A stretch of DNA of 64,000 nucleotides, taken from assembly GCF_027533625.1 (NCBI RefSeq), contig NZ_JAQAGZ010000008.1:224009-288008 (forward strand). The letters are read 5' to 3'. Numbering within the stretch: the stretch's first letter is position 1; every line of letters begins with the position of its first letter. The notes beneath the pieces were generated by a model that worked only from the letters and a program-made list of their open reading frames with translations, was not told the DNA's origin and did not search any database. Shown piece after piece: positions 40,701-49,201 of the stretch. Source of the DNA: Paenibacillus gyeongsangnamensis. Lineage in GTDB: Bacteria; Bacillota; Bacilli; Paenibacillales; NBRC-103111. The position numbers were made by a program, and so were the translations under genes.

Positions 40701-43700
40701 CCGTTCACCGCACCTGCGGCCAAATGCTCGCTTCCCACGGCGCCTGCAGTCAGATGGGCCGATCGGACGATGCTATCCTGCAGGTGCGCTTCGTTCACGG
40801 CGCCTGCCGCCAGCTGCTCGCTCCCCACGGCTCCCGTTGCTAAATGGACCGCGCTCACGATACCCACTTGCAGGTGTGCCCCGTTTACCGCATCTTCGGC
40901 CAACTGCTCGCTTCCCACAGCACCCGCGGCCAAATTCCCGCTTCCCACGGCACCTGCTGCCAAATTCCCGCTTCCTACGGCTCCCTCGGCCAAATGCTCG
41001 CTTCCTACGGCTCCCTCAGCCAAATGCTCGCTTCCTACGGCTCCCGCGGCCAAATGGATCGCGTTAACAATTCCCGCTTGCAGATGCTCTGTACTTACCG
41101 CACCTTCTTCCAATGACGGCTTCTCCTGATTTTGCGTCTCAGCCGATTTGTTGGCTTCGGAGCGGATTTCGCCGAAGAACTCCTGCAAGCTCGGTTCCAG
41201 ATGAAGAACGGATACCGTACCGGGCAGCAAATGATATCCGGATAAAGATTCCTGCTTAACATGGAGCCCATCGATGCTGTCTACGCTCAAATGTTCCGAT
41301 GTCACCGCGCCTGCAGCCAGCTTATCGCCCGTGACGGTTCCCTGGGCCAAATGCGTTCCGCTCACCGCGCCTGCAGCCAGCTGGGGTCCTCCGATAATGC
41401 CATCAACGAGGTGCCAGCGCCGCACCGCGCCTTCGGCGATTTGCAGCGGCGTAACGGCTCCTTCCGACAGCTGATCGCTGCCGATGGCTCCAGGCGTTAC
41501 GTGAATCCTGGATATCGCGCCCGCCGAAAGCTGAACTTCACCGATGGCTCCATCCGCGATATGCCAGCGCCGTACCGCGCCGTCCGCCAGCTGCTCCGCC
41601 GTGACGGCCGCGTCCGATAACTGCTCGCTGCCGATTGCGCCCGGCGAGATATGTCCGGCAAGCACGGCGCCTGCCGCCAGCGCTTCCGTCCCTACCGATC
41701 CCGGAGCCAGCTTCTCCGAATCCACCGCGCCGTCCGCCAACTGCTCGCTGCCGATCGCGCCCGGTGCGATATGCTCGCCGGTCACGGCGCCGATCGCCAG
41801 CGCTTCCGCGCTTACGGCGCCTGCCGCCAGCTTGGAAGCAATCACCGAGCCCTCTGCAAGCTGCTCACTGCCGATCGCGCCCGGCACAACGTGCGTGCTG
41901 TTCACGGCACCCGCTGCGAGCTGTTCGGCCCCTATGGCCTCATCGATCACGTGCCAGCTGCGAACTGCGCCATCGGCCAGCTGCAGCGGAGTGATCGCTC
42001 CGTCCGCCAAGTGCCGGCTGCCGATCGCCCCCGGCACGATATGCTCGCTGTTTACCGCGCCGATCGCCAGCGCGTCAGCTCCCACGGCGCCTTCAGCCAG
42101 CTTCGCCGCATTCACCGCGCCGTCCGCCAGCTGCTCGCTGCCGATCGCCCCGGGCACGATATGCCCGCCGGTTACCGTACCGGCTGCAAGTGCCTCCGCG
42201 CCTACTGCGCCTCCTGCCAGCTTCGCCGCGTCGATCGCTCCGTCCGACAGCTGAGCATTGCCGACCGCGCCCGGCGCAATATGCTCGCCGCTAACCGCCC
42301 CGGCCGCCAGAGCCTCGGCTCCCACTGCCCCTTCGGCCAGCTTCGCTGCATTAACCGCGCCGTCCGCCAGCTGCTCTGCACCGATGGCGCCCGCCGCCAG
42401 ATGCGCGCTGCTTACGGCACCCTCGGCAAGCTGCTCCGATCCGATCGAGCCGTGGGACACGTGCCAGCTTCGGACGGCCCCCTCCGCCAGCTGCAGCGGC
42501 GTAACCGCGCCCTCGGCAAGCTTCTCTGCCGTAACGCTGCCGTCGGCAAGCTTGTCGCGCAGTACTGCGCCCGGTGCGATTTGCACCGCCTTGACGGATG
42601 CTTTGCCAAGATGGACGCTCTGCACGGCTCCAGGGGACAGATGTTCGGATTGAACCGCTTCTCTGCCCAGCTTCTCGGAGGTAATGCTGCCCTGCGCCAG
42701 CTTGGCGGAGGTGACGGCCAGATTCGTTAGCTTATCCGTGGATACGGATTCCGTCGACAATTTGGATGTCGTCACGCTGTGATTGCCGAGATGGCCGGAA
42801 TGGATGGCATTCTCCTGAATATGCTGCGACTGCACGGAGCCGTTCCCCAGCTTCTCGGAGCTAATGGAATGGTCCTGCAGCTTGTCGGAGGAAACCGAGC
42901 GGTCCTGCAAGTGCTCCGTCCCTACCGATTTCGCGCTCAAATGCTCCGGTTGAACGGCCCCCCTCGAGAAGTGAAGGGACTGCAGAACGCCTGCCGCCAG
43001 ATGATCGCTTTGAACCGCCTTCTTCGCAAGCTTTGAGGAAACGACCGCTTGTTCCGCCAGCTTGTCGGTTGTAACCGAGCTCTCGGATAACTGGGATGCC
43101 CCTACGCTCGATGAGGCCAGCTTCTCCGAAGAGACGGAGCCGCTCGCAAGATGACGGGCTTCCACGCTGCCCGCAGTCAGATGCTTGCCTTCAATAGTGC
43201 CTTCCTGTAAATGCTGTCCTTGAATGGCGCCTTTCGCCAGTTTTTCAGGCCCGATTGCTCCGTCCTTCAAATGCGAGGAATGCACGGCATTGTCCGTCAA
43301 ATGAACCGATTCGATTTGCTTGGGAGAAATGTTTTCGCTCCGAATCAGTCCGGGGGTCAAATGGTCGTGAAGCACCGTGTTTTGCTTCAGATGCTCGGAG
43401 GATATGCTCCAAGGCGCCAGCTTTTCTTCGGTAACGGATTGAGCGGCCAGCTTATCGGACATGATGACGGCATCGGCCAGCTTGTCGGCGGTAACGGAAG
43501 CGTCTCGCAATTTCTCGCTCGTAACCGCTCCATCGGCGAGCTTTGCCGTGTTCACCGAATAATTGGCCAGGTTGGTCGTGTGAATGCCTCCGCTTTTGAT
43601 TTTCTCGGAGGTAATCGATTGGTTCAGAATCAACTCCCCCGTAATGGCCTCCAACGACAAATGCTTGGTCTGGATGGAACCTTCGGCGATTTTCATCGCA

Positions 43701-44389
43701 TCGATCGTTTTGTCGGCCAGCTTGTCGGAGGTGATGCTGTTATCGAGCAGCTTCTCGCCGCTGAGGGAACGATCTTGAATTTTCTCCCCCGATACCGAGC
43801 CCGGGGCCAAATGGTCCTCCGTTACCGATCGGAAAGCAAGCTTCTGGGAAGTCACGCTCCGGTCGTTCAATTTGGATTGATCTACCGCGTAATCGGCCAG
43901 GTTTTCCTTCGTGATGCTGCCGCGCCTGATTTTGGTGCCGTCGATGGCGGCGCGGGCGATTTTCTCCGTGGTGACCGACTCGTCTGCCAAATCGTCCGTA
44001 TAAACGACCGGTCCGGAAACCGAAGCCGTTTTACGTTCGGAAATCAGCTTGCTGGGCACAATTCTGACGATGGTCGGCGGCGCCTCCGATGCTTCAATAT
44101 GAGGTTTGACGGTTTGCTGCAGATGCGGATGCGAATCTTGAGAATCTTGAGAGGCTTGAGAAGGCTTGTCAAGCTGCCCCTGCTTGGCGGCGGGATGAGC
44201 TTGGACCGGAGTCTCCGGCTGTACTGACGCCGCCTCTGTGATCAAAGTTTTAGAGATGACGACTTCTTCTCTATTCAGTGGGATACTCGGTTTCTCGTCC
44301 AACCAGCGCAGTTCATTCACATGCGAATCGATTCGCTTCGTACGGGACGGCCTGTTCTTGCCGGGGACGGGACGGTTTGGTTTGCTCAT
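37760..44389 (-). CDS. Giant decapeptide-repeat protein with C-terminal WIAG-tail domain (about 2,209 aa)
   Basis: The N-terminal 140 residues are Pro/Gln-rich. From there to about residue 2100 the protein consists of roughly 195 ten-residue repeats of the form G-x-[VI]-x-[ST]-x-x-L-x-x. The C-terminal two thirds show higher-order 30-residue units, such as EQLAEGAV-GGQHLQPGIV-TTHLA. The last 80 residues (FERPFTDDGYVLVATTNQ to VNWIAIGRVSD) are a WIAG-tail type beta domain. A long beta-solenoid rod capped by a binding head is predicted. No signal peptide or LPXTG is present, so mother-cell deposition on the spore is likelier than export. AGGAGG is seven bases before ATG 44389. Flanking promoter and terminator make it a single-gene unit. 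Confidence 0.88.
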   Translation of the reverse strand: MSKPNRPVPGKNRPSRTKRIDSHVNELRWLDEKPSIPLNREEVVISKTLITEAASVQPETPVQAHPAAKQGQLDKPSQASQDSQDSHPHLQQTVKPHIEASEAPPTIVRIVPSKLISERKTASVSGPVVYTDDLADESVTTEKIARAAIDGTKIRRGSITKENLADYAVDQSKLNDRSVTSQKLAFRSVTEDHLAPGSVSGEKIQDRSLSGEKLLDNSITSDKLADKTIDAMKIAEGSIQTKHLSLEAITGELILNQSITSEKIKSGGIHTTNLANYSVNTAKLADGAVTSEKLRDASVTADKLADAVIMSDKLAAQSVTEEKLAPWSISSEHLKQNTVLHDHLTPGLIRSENISPKQIESVHLTDNAVHSSHLKDGAIGPEKLAKGAIQGQHLQEGTIEGKHLTAGSVEARHLASGSVSSEKLASSSVGASQLSESSVTTDKLAEQAVVSSKLAKKAVQSDHLAAGVLQSLHFSRGAVQPEHLSAKSVGTEHLQDRSVSSDKLQDHSISSEKLGNGSVQSQHIQENAIHSGHLGNHSVTTSKLSTESVSTDKLTNLAVTSAKLAQGSITSEKLGREAVQSEHLSPGAVQSVHLGKASVKAVQIAPGAVLRDKLADGSVTAEKLAEGAVTPLQLAEGAVRSWHVSHGSIGSEQLAEGAVSSAHLAAGAIGAEQLADGAVNAAKLAEGAVGAEALAAGAVSGEHIAPGAVGNAQLSDGAIDAAKLAGGAVGAEALAAGTVTGGHIVPGAIGSEQLADGAVNAAKLAEGAVGADALAIGAVNSEHIVPGAIGSRHLADGAITPLQLADGAVRSWHVIDEAIGAEQLAAGAVNSTHVVPGAIGSEQLAEGSVIASKLAAGAVSAEALAIGAVTGEHIAPGAIGSEQLADGAVDSEKLAPGSVGTEALAAGAVLAGHISPGAIGSEQLSDAAVTAEQLADGAVRRWHIADGAIGEVQLSAGAISRIHVTPGAIGSDQLSEGAVTPLQIAEGAVRRWHLVDGIIGGPQLAAGAVSGTHLAQGTVTGDKLAAGAVTSEHLSVDSIDGLHVKQESLSGYHLLPGTVSVLHLEPSLQEFFGEIRSEANKSAETQNQEKPSLEEGAVSTEHLQAGIVNAIHLAAGAVGSEHLAEGAVGSEHLAEGAVGSGNLAAGAVGSGNLAAGAVGSEQLAEDAVNGAHLQVGIVSAVHLATGAVGSEQLAAGAVNEAHLQDSIVRSAHLTAGAVGSEHLAAGAVNGDHLQSGIVRATHLAIGAVGSEQLGASAVKGVHLQGGIISAVHLTAGSVGSQQLAPSSVTAAHLKVGSVGSKQLTDGSVSSQHLQAGAVSTCHLTAGAVGSDQLKEGVVSGQHLQTGAVSAGHLTAGAVGSEQLAEGAVSGQHLQAGAVGTEHLTAGAVGSEQLAEGAVIGQHLQAGAVGTEHLTVGAVGSEQLAEGAVSGQHLQPGIVGATHLEAGAVGNEQLAEGAVGGQHLQPGIVGATHLEAGAVGSEQLAEDAVSGQHLQPGIVGTTHLTADAVGSEQLAERSVSGRHLQPGIVGTTHLAADAVGSEQLAEGAVGGQHLQPGIVGTTHLAVGAVGSEQLAEGAVGGQHLQPGIVGTTHLAVGAVGSEQLAEGAVGGQHLQPGIVGTTHLASDAVGSDQLAEGAVSGRHLQPGIVGTTHLAADAVGSEQLAEGAVGGRHLQAGAVGKVHLAHGIIGSEQLSEGIVSSQHLQPGIVSTIHLAVGAVGNDQLSEGAVSSQHLQPGIVGTTHLAAGAVGSEQLAEGSVSGQHLQLGSVSLGHLAPGVIGGEQLSAGTVSSEHLQSGAINTEHLAAGAVGSEQLAVGSVSGQHLQLGSVSLGHLEPGAIGGEQLSAGAVSSEHLQSGAVNTQHLAAGAVGSEQLAEGSVSGQHLQLGSVSLGHLAPGAIGSEQLSAGLISSQHLQTGAVGMEHFAAGAVGSEQLAEGAVSSQHLQTGAVGMEHLAAGAVGSEQLAEGAISSQHLQAGAIRMTHLEAGAIGSDQLSEGAVSSQHLQQGIIGTTHLAAGAVGSDQLSAVSVSGQHLQTGAVSTEHLTPGAVGSEQLAEGAVSTAHLALGSVSAAHLQTEAVRASHLQAGSVNGTHLQQGCVGAEHLTERTIGLKHLTFQPVQSSAALPTIQQFGLSMFLLKVEEEKAEVKLIFERPFTDDGYVLVATTNQSACYAVVKEKQPGSATLEVVRSRFSPELQGLVNWIAIGRVSD
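38110..43950. repeat. Coding tandem repeat array, 30-bp period with 90-bp higher-order units
   Basis: The DNA encodes ten-residue units, so the base period is 30. Between about 38.2 and 41.1 kb the units group in 90-bp blocks, and some neighbouring blocks (for example 39541-39840) are almost identical. Towards the 5' end of the gene (above 42.5 kb) units have diverged. Nearly identical neighbours point to recent expansion by recombination, and the region is also a likely assembly weak point. Confidence 0.88.
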
Positions 44390-44418
44390 ACGGGGTCCTC
44401 CTGTGGGGAACTGTACTT

Positions 44419-44427
44419 TCTTGTATG
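44419..44427 (-). promoter_or_regulatory. Sporulation-type -10 box of the giant repeat-protein gene
   Basis: CATACAAGA on the minus strand matches seven of eight bases of the sigma-E -10 (CATACAAT) and four-plus bases of the sigma-K form. It ends 29 bases before ATG 44389, the same spacing as in the glycosylation island. Confidence 0.4.
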
Positions 44428-44550
44428 GGTGCAAATCACGTGAAAATAGTCCACGTTAATCAATGGTAAGATATGCATTCGCCCGGGGGAAGGTCAAACG
44501 CCCGGGGAAAAATGGGCAAACGCACACCCGCCGGCCTGTAAACGACAGGC

Positions 44551-44577
44551 GTCCGAATCTCCCGCCGGATTCTTTTT
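44551..44577 (+). terminator. Terminator-like hairpin in the aminopeptidase leader
   Basis: GAATC and GATTC flank an eight-base loop and are followed by TTTTT. GCCTGT/ACAGGC (44534-44550) makes a second hairpin just before it. Both lie 100-140 bases upstream of the aminopeptidase start, so they could be an attenuator or a relic terminator. Confidence 0.35.
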
Positions 44578-44677
44578 GCGGCCGGGGTTCTCATCGGGGG
44601 AACATTGTTTTTTACGAGAGCAAGCCTCATAATGAATTTACAATACTTGTCAACCGGAAGGGGGTTAAGGCTTACAT

Positions 44678-45913
44678 ATGACGAATACAATCCAAGCCTA
44701 TATGGAGAATTATGCAGAATTGGCCGTGAAGGTCGGCATTAACGTACAACCGGGCCAAACGCTGGTGATCACGGCTCCCCTTACCGCTGCGGATTTCGTG
44801 AGAATAGCCGTACGCAAAGCTTATGAAGCCGGGGCGAAGAACGTGCACGTGGATTGGGACGACGAGGAAGTGAAGCGCATCAAATACTTGCTGGCTCCCG
44901 ATGAAGCGTTCGGAGAATATCCGCAGTGGAAAGCCGACGGCTTCCGCGGACTGGCCGAGCAAGGCGCCGGCTTTCTTCAGGTTTATTCGCCAAATCCCGA
45001 GCTGCTGGGGGACGCGAAGCCGGAGCGGGTGGCCGCCGCGAGCAAAGCCTACGGCACCGCCATGCGCGAGTACCGCAGTATGATGCAGGCCGGCGAGTTC
45101 AGCTGGGCGATCGTCTCCGTCCCCTCCCCCGCTTGGGCTGCCAAGGTGTTCCCGGAGCTGCCGGAGGAGCAAGCGATAGAAGCCCTATGGACGCATGTAG
45201 CCAAAGCCGCACGGGCTGACCAGGCACAGCCGGTGGAAGCCTGGAGCCGCCACCTCGCGGATCTGCGCGCCAAGGTGGACCGGATGAACGCCAAGCAGTA
45301 TAAGCTGCTGCAATATCGCGCACCGGGAACGGAGCTGACGGTCGAGCTTCCGCCCGAGCACCAATGGGTGGCGGGCGGCATTCGCAATGCCCATGGAGTC
45401 TACTTCGTCCCGAACATTCCGACCGAAGAAATGTTCACGCTCCCCCGCAAGGACGGCGTGAACGGCACCGTCCGCAGCACGAAACCGCTGAACTGGAACG
45501 GGCAGCTGATCGACGGGTTCAGCCTGACCTTCGAGAACGGCAAGGTGACCGCCTGCTCGGCGGAGAAGGGGGAAGAGACGCTGAAACGCATGCTGGCGAT
45601 GGACGACGGAGCGTCCCGGCTCGGCGAGGTGGCCCTGGTACCGCACGACTCTCCGATCTCGGAGATGGAATTGCTGTTTTATAATACGGGGCTCGATGAG
45701 AATGCTTCATGCCATTTCGCTTTGGGGAACGCCTACCCGCTGTGCGTGAGGAACGGTACGGCGATGAGCCGCGGGGAGCTGGAGGCGGTCGGCTTTAATT
45801 TCAGCCTGATTCATGTGGACTTTATGATGGGGAATGCGGAGCTGGACATTGACGGCGTAACGCCGGACGGGGTGACGGAGCCTATATTTCGCCGGGGCCG
45901 ATGGGCGCTTTAA
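44678..45913 (+). CDS. M29 family aminopeptidase (AmpS/PepS type)
   Basis: This 411-residue exopeptidase removes N-terminal residues using two metal ions. The C-terminal half holds the metal ligands: Glu in FVPNIPTEEMF, Glu in RLGEVALVP, His in ENASCHFALG, and His and Asp in LIHVDFMMG. The N-terminal YAELAVKVGINVQPGQTLVI is the usual family opening. No signal peptide is present, so it is cytosolic. The start has AAGG seven bases upstream and a GGGGG further up. Its stop overlaps that of the convergent tag gene by four bases. Confidence 0.93.
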   Translation: MTNTIQAYMENYAELAVKVGINVQPGQTLVITAPLTAADFVRIAVRKAYEAGAKNVHVDWDDEEVKRIKYLLAPDEAFGEYPQWKADGFRGLAEQGAGFLQVYSPNPELLGDAKPERVAAASKAYGTAMREYRSMMQAGEFSWAIVSVPSPAWAAKVFPELPEEQAIEALWTHVAKAARADQAQPVEAWSRHLADLRAKVDRMNAKQYKLLQYRAPGTELTVELPPEHQWVAGGIRNAHGVYFVPNIPTEEMFTLPRKDGVNGTVRSTKPLNWNGQLIDGFSLTFENGKVTACSAEKGEETLKRMLAMDDGASRLGEVALVPHDSPISEMELLFYNTGLDENASCHFALGNAYPLCVRNGTAMSRGELEAVGFNFSLIHVDFMMGNAELDIDGVTPDGVTEPIFRRGRWAL

Positions 45914-46479
45914 CGCGCCCGGCATTCCTCATGACGAAAGCAAGTAAGTATATGATCCATGACCATTCCGGTTGCCTGCATGTAAGCGTAGCAGATCGTC
46001 GACCCGACGAACTTGAAGCCGCGCTTCTTCAAATCCTTGCTCATCCGGTCCGATTCGGGCGTGCTTGCAGGAACCTCCTTCATGCTCCCCCAATGATTCA
46101 CCAGCGGCCGGCCACCGACAAATTGCCAGATGTACCGGTCGAAGGTGCCGAATTCTTCCCTTACCCGCAGGAAGGCTTTCGCATTGACGACGGCCGCCTG
46201 CATCTTTAGCCGGTTGCGTATTAATCCGGGATCCGCCAGCAACGCTTCGATCTTGTCCGGGCCGTACCCGGCCACCGTCTCCGGCACGAAGCCGTCAAAC
46301 ACTTCGCGGTAGCGTTCCCGTTTCTTCAGAACCGTGTACCAGCTCAGGCCGGCCTGGGCCCCTTCCAGAATGAGCATTTCGAAGAGCATCCGGTCATCAT
46401 GCACCGGAACGCCCCATTCCTGATCATGATAATCCGCGTAGAGCGGATCGTCGTTTACCCAGCCGCAGCGCTGCTTCAT
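45910..46479 (-). CDS. tag: DNA-3-methyladenine glycosylase I (Tag)
   Basis: Tag excises 3-methyladenine from alkylated DNA. The zinc-snap residues are visible: Cys5 and His18 at the N-terminus (KQRCGW, YADYHDQEWG), and a His and Cys in the C-terminal MDHILTCFRHEEC. LFEMLILEGAQAGLSW carries the conserved Glu. I chose ATG 46479 because TTTGGAGG lies ten bases upstream and the protein then starts like other Tag proteins; ATG 46518 would add 13 residues. It is single-gene and convergent with the aminopeptidase. Confidence 0.93.
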   Translation of the reverse strand: MKQRCGWVNDDPLYADYHDQEWGVPVHDDRMLFEMLILEGAQAGLSWYTVLKKRERYREVFDGFVPETVAGYGPDKIEALLADPGLIRNRLKMQAAVVNAKAFLRVREEFGTFDRYIWQFVGGRPLVNHWGSMKEVPASTPESDRMSKDLKKRGFKFVGSTICYAYMQATGMVMDHILTCFRHEECRAR

Positions 46480-46590
46480 TCGTTCGATTCCTCCAAATGG
46501 GGTAGATTGCTTGGTCATTATACCACCGTGGATCAACCGGATTCAATGGAGTGCATGGCATTCGGCGCTTCCGCATTTTTTGAATGGAAC

Positions 46591-46693
46591 CCAGTATAAA
46601 CGGCTACGCCGTCCTTGTCTTACAAGGACCAGCGCGTTTATCAAGGTTGATGCGAAGCCTATAAGTTTCGACAACTTATAAATTCTTATCAAC
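46591..46693. repeat. 101-bp repeat element, full copy (103 bp)
   Basis: It begins CCAGTATAAACGG and ends AATTCTTATCAAC, and keeps the GTCCTTGTCTTACAAGGAC hairpin. It lies in the promoter region of the EcsC gene. Its final TTCTTA is 18 bases before a TATAAT (46712-46717 region), so the element may supply a -35 hexamer. Confidence 0.85.
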
Positions 46694-46746
46694 GGACAAA
46701 ACCGGGTATAATCGGGTTACAAACTGTCGGAAATCGAGGGGATGTC

Positions 46747-47622
46747 ATGGATAAGCGATTCACGGTATATGAGCAGCAAACCCGGATGCAGCTGGTCCGC
46801 TGGGAAAAGAAGCTGCTCAAGCCCCCCGGCCTGATCGAAAAAACGTCCAAAACCGTGCAAACGCGCATCAACCGGGTCATACCGGATAAAGTCCACTCCG
46901 CCATCACCGCAGCTGTAAAAGGAATCGTCCGGACGGCGCTGTTCAGCATGGATTATATGCCGAAGAACGAGCCGCTCGATTACGGATCGCTCGCTTATCG
47001 CGACCACCGGGCGGAGGACCTGATCTCGCTGTATAAAAAGCTCGCCGCCGCCGAAGGCGCGGGCACCGGCGCCGGAGGGCTGCTGCTCGGGTTCGCGGAT
47101 TTCCCGATTCTCATCGGCATCAAGATGAAATTCCTGTTCGAGCTAGCCCATGTGTACGGACGGCCGACAAGTGACTACTGGGAACGGCTGTTCATTCTGC
47201 ATGTATTTCAGCTCGCCTTCTCGAGCCAGAACAAGAAGCCGGCGCTGCTCCAAACGATTAAGGATTGGAACGAAACTACCGCAAGGCTCCCGGCCGCCGC
47301 TTCCTATACCGAGCATGTCGACTGGCAGCAGCTGCAGCAGGAATACCGCGATACGCTCGATTTCCGCAAAATGCTCCAGCTCGTCCCGGGCATCGGCGCC
47401 GTCGTCGGCGCTTGGGCCAACTACGGCCTGCTGGAGGAGCTCGGAGAGGCCGGCATGAACTGCTACCGGCTCCGATGGCTGCAGGAGGCCTCTCTACGCG
47501 ACGAGCCGCCGGCCGATCTGGAGCAGGGCTGGATTAAGCCGTCCGACCGCGGTCGGGATCAGCTGCCGGAGGGCCGGGAAGGGCACGATCCGGACACATA
47601 TCCAAGGAGGCCGAACGAATGA
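46747..47622 (+). CDS. EcsC family protein
   Basis: The 291-residue protein shows the EcsC pattern. It has a charged N-terminus with RWEKKLLKPPG, then GAGTGAGGLLLGFADFPILIGIKMKFLFELAHVYG (a Gly-rich membrane-interacting helix), and a late MLQLVPGIGAVVGAWANYGLLEELG. EcsC proteins are linked to ABC exporters and processing in Bacillus, but their biochemical role is unclear. GAGGGG lies six bases before the ATG. It overlaps the cupin gene by ATGA. The last 60 residues are hydrophilic and vary in the family. Confidence 0.85.
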   Translation: MDKRFTVYEQQTRMQLVRWEKKLLKPPGLIEKTSKTVQTRINRVIPDKVHSAITAAVKGIVRTALFSMDYMPKNEPLDYGSLAYRDHRAEDLISLYKKLAAAEGAGTGAGGLLLGFADFPILIGIKMKFLFELAHVYGRPTSDYWERLFILHVFQLAFSSQNKKPALLQTIKDWNETTARLPAAASYTEHVDWQQLQQEYRDTLDFRKMLQLVPGIGAVVGAWANYGLLEELGEAGMNCYRLRWLQEASLRDEPPADLEQGWIKPSDRGRDQLPEGREGHDPDTYPRRPNE

Positions 47623-47957
47623 AGATCAGCAAAGCGAATGCGGAACATTATATATGGGGAGCCGTCTGCGACGGCTGGCACCTCGTGAAGTCGGACGGGC
47701 TCAGCGTCATCCATGAGCGGATGCCGGCGGGCGCCGCGGAGACAAGGCACTACCATGAACGGGCACGCCAGCTGTTCTTCGTGCTGACCGGTACTGCCGA
47801 GCTGGAGATGGACGGCGAGACGGTCGTGCTCGGCCCGCAGGAAGGCTGCGAGGTGCCACCCGGCATCCCCCATCAAATGAAAAACACCTCGGAAGCCGAG
47901 GTGGAATTTCTTGTCATCTCGAACCCGCTGACCCGCGGGGACCGGATTGAAGTCTGA
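47619..47957 (+). CDS. Single-domain cupin protein
   Basis: This 112-residue cupin has the two metal motifs: ETRHYHERARQLFFVLTG (HxH followed by a Gln, then Glu further on) and PPGIPHQMKN. It is too small to carry a second domain. Such cupins bind a small ligand or isomerise sugars; no specific function is readable. AAGGAGG is eight bases before the ATG, which overlaps the EcsC stop, so both are coexpressed. Confidence 0.85.
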   Translation: MKISKANAEHYIWGAVCDGWHLVKSDGLSVIHERMPAGAAETRHYHERARQLFFVLTGTAELEMDGETVVLGPQEGCEVPPGIPHQMKNTSEAEVEFLVISNPLTRGDRIEV

Positions 47958-47984
47958 AGGAATGCTTGCAGGCCCGCCTTGAAT

Positions 47985-49169
47985 TCATACGTTCAGGCTG
48001 CCCGCTCCGCCGGCGGCACCAGTGTGAGCCTCGTTGCTGACAGGGGCGGTCGTCTGCTTGACCATCAGCTCCGGGGTAATGGTCACCATCCTGTACCCGG
48101 GCATCGCCCCTGCCGGCTCCTTCAGCACGTCCAACAAATTTTGCGCCGCAATGGCGCCCATTTTTTTCTCATTCTGAAATACGTGGCTGAACGAGCTGTA
48201 ATCCTCGAGCCCTACCGAAGGATCGTCGAACGAGACGATGGAAATGTCCTCCGGTACGCGGAGATGGAGCCGTTTCGCCGCCGCCGCGATAAAGAGCGCC
48301 AGCTGGTTATGCAGCGTAATGTAAGCCGTGGCCATCCGGCTCTTGACGTAACGGAAGAGCGGATGATCCTCTTGCGGTCCGTTCAGTTCGAAGTCGAATT
48401 CTCTCAGGATAAGGCTCGGGTTAATAAGGGCCCCCTTATCCTTCAAGGCATCCATGTATCCCGCTATCCGGTCCTCCGCCGTCACGGTGCCTTTCACCGA
48501 GTCCGTGCAGATGGCGATGCTCCTGTGGCCCAAATCCCACAGATGATTGACGGCAAGCTGCGTTCCCAAATACCCGTCGGAGCACACGTAATGAGTATCG
48601 ATCCCCGGCAAATAGCGGTCGATCAGCACGAACGGATAGTTCCTCAGCTTCAGCGCCAAAATCTCCTCGTTATACGTTTCCGTATCCGCGGGAAAAATCA
48701 ATAAACCGGCCGCTCCCTTCCGGATCAGCTCCAGAATGGCCTCCTTCTCCCGCTCCTTCGAGTTGTTCGTCAGCGCAATAAGCAAGTAGTAATCCGAGCC
48801 CTTGAAGACCGATTGAATCCCTTCGATTAAGCGGACGGCAAAATAATCCGGAATATACGGCATAATTAATCCGATCATTCGGCGCTGCGAGGAGCTTGGC
48901 GGCTGATCTGCCACAGGCGGCTCCAGAGCGGCCCTGTGCTGCGTCATCCGGCTGCCGACGAAGCTCCCCCTTCCGGGAATGCGGTAGATCCATCCCCCTT
49001 TGGCCAGCTCACCGAGCGCGTTAGCCACGGTAATGCGGCTCACCGCAAACTGCTCCATCAGCTCTTTCTCGGACGGAATCTTCGCGTTCTCCTTGAGCTC
49101 CCCGGACGTGATCCGAGCCTTGAAATACTCCTGAATCTGCACATAGAGCGCCTTGCGGTCATTTTGCAT
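47985..49169 (-). CDS. GntR-type repressor with LacI-like sugar-binding domain (AraR-like)
   Basis: Residues of about 5-75 are a GntR winged helix-turn-helix (YVQIQEYFKARI, IPSEKELMEQFAVSRITVANAL, GRGSFVG). Residues of about 95-380 are a periplasmic-binding-protein-like ligand domain (MIGLIMPYI, DRYLPGID, HRSIAICTD, DISIVSFDDP). This fusion is typical of AraR. It is divergent from a sugar ABC transporter about 700 bases away and most likely represses it and itself until a sugar binds. The inducer is unknown. The start has GGGTGA upstream. Confidence 0.88.
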   Translation of the reverse strand: MQNDRKALYVQIQEYFKARITSGELKENAKIPSEKELMEQFAVSRITVANALGELAKGGWIYRIPGRGSFVGSRMTQHRAALEPPVADQPPSSSQRRMIGLIMPYIPDYFAVRLIEGIQSVFKGSDYYLLIALTNNSKEREKEAILELIRKGAAGLLIFPADTETYNEEILALKLRNYPFVLIDRYLPGIDTHYVCSDGYLGTQLAVNHLWDLGHRSIAICTDSVKGTVTAEDRIAGYMDALKDKGALINPSLILREFDFELNGPQEDHPLFRYVKSRMATAYITLHNQLALFIAAAAKRLHLRVPEDISIVSFDDPSVGLEDYSSFSHVFQNEKKMGAIAAQNLLDVLKEPAGAMPGYRMVTITPELMVKQTTAPVSNEAHTGAAGGAGSLNV

Positions 49170-49201
49170 GCGGCATTCACCCGTTTTTCTGGTTAACTAC
49201 C

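Noticed and set aside
37900..44200. Many long open frames on the plus strand antisense to the giant gene, and a regular 30/90-bp repeat that looks CRISPR-like
   Set aside because: The frames are by-products of the in-frame repeat, with low-complexity Cys/Pro/Ala or His/Arg content and no ribosome binding sites. The repeat has no unique spacers and keeps one 2.2-kilocodon reading frame, so it is coding and not a CRISPR array.
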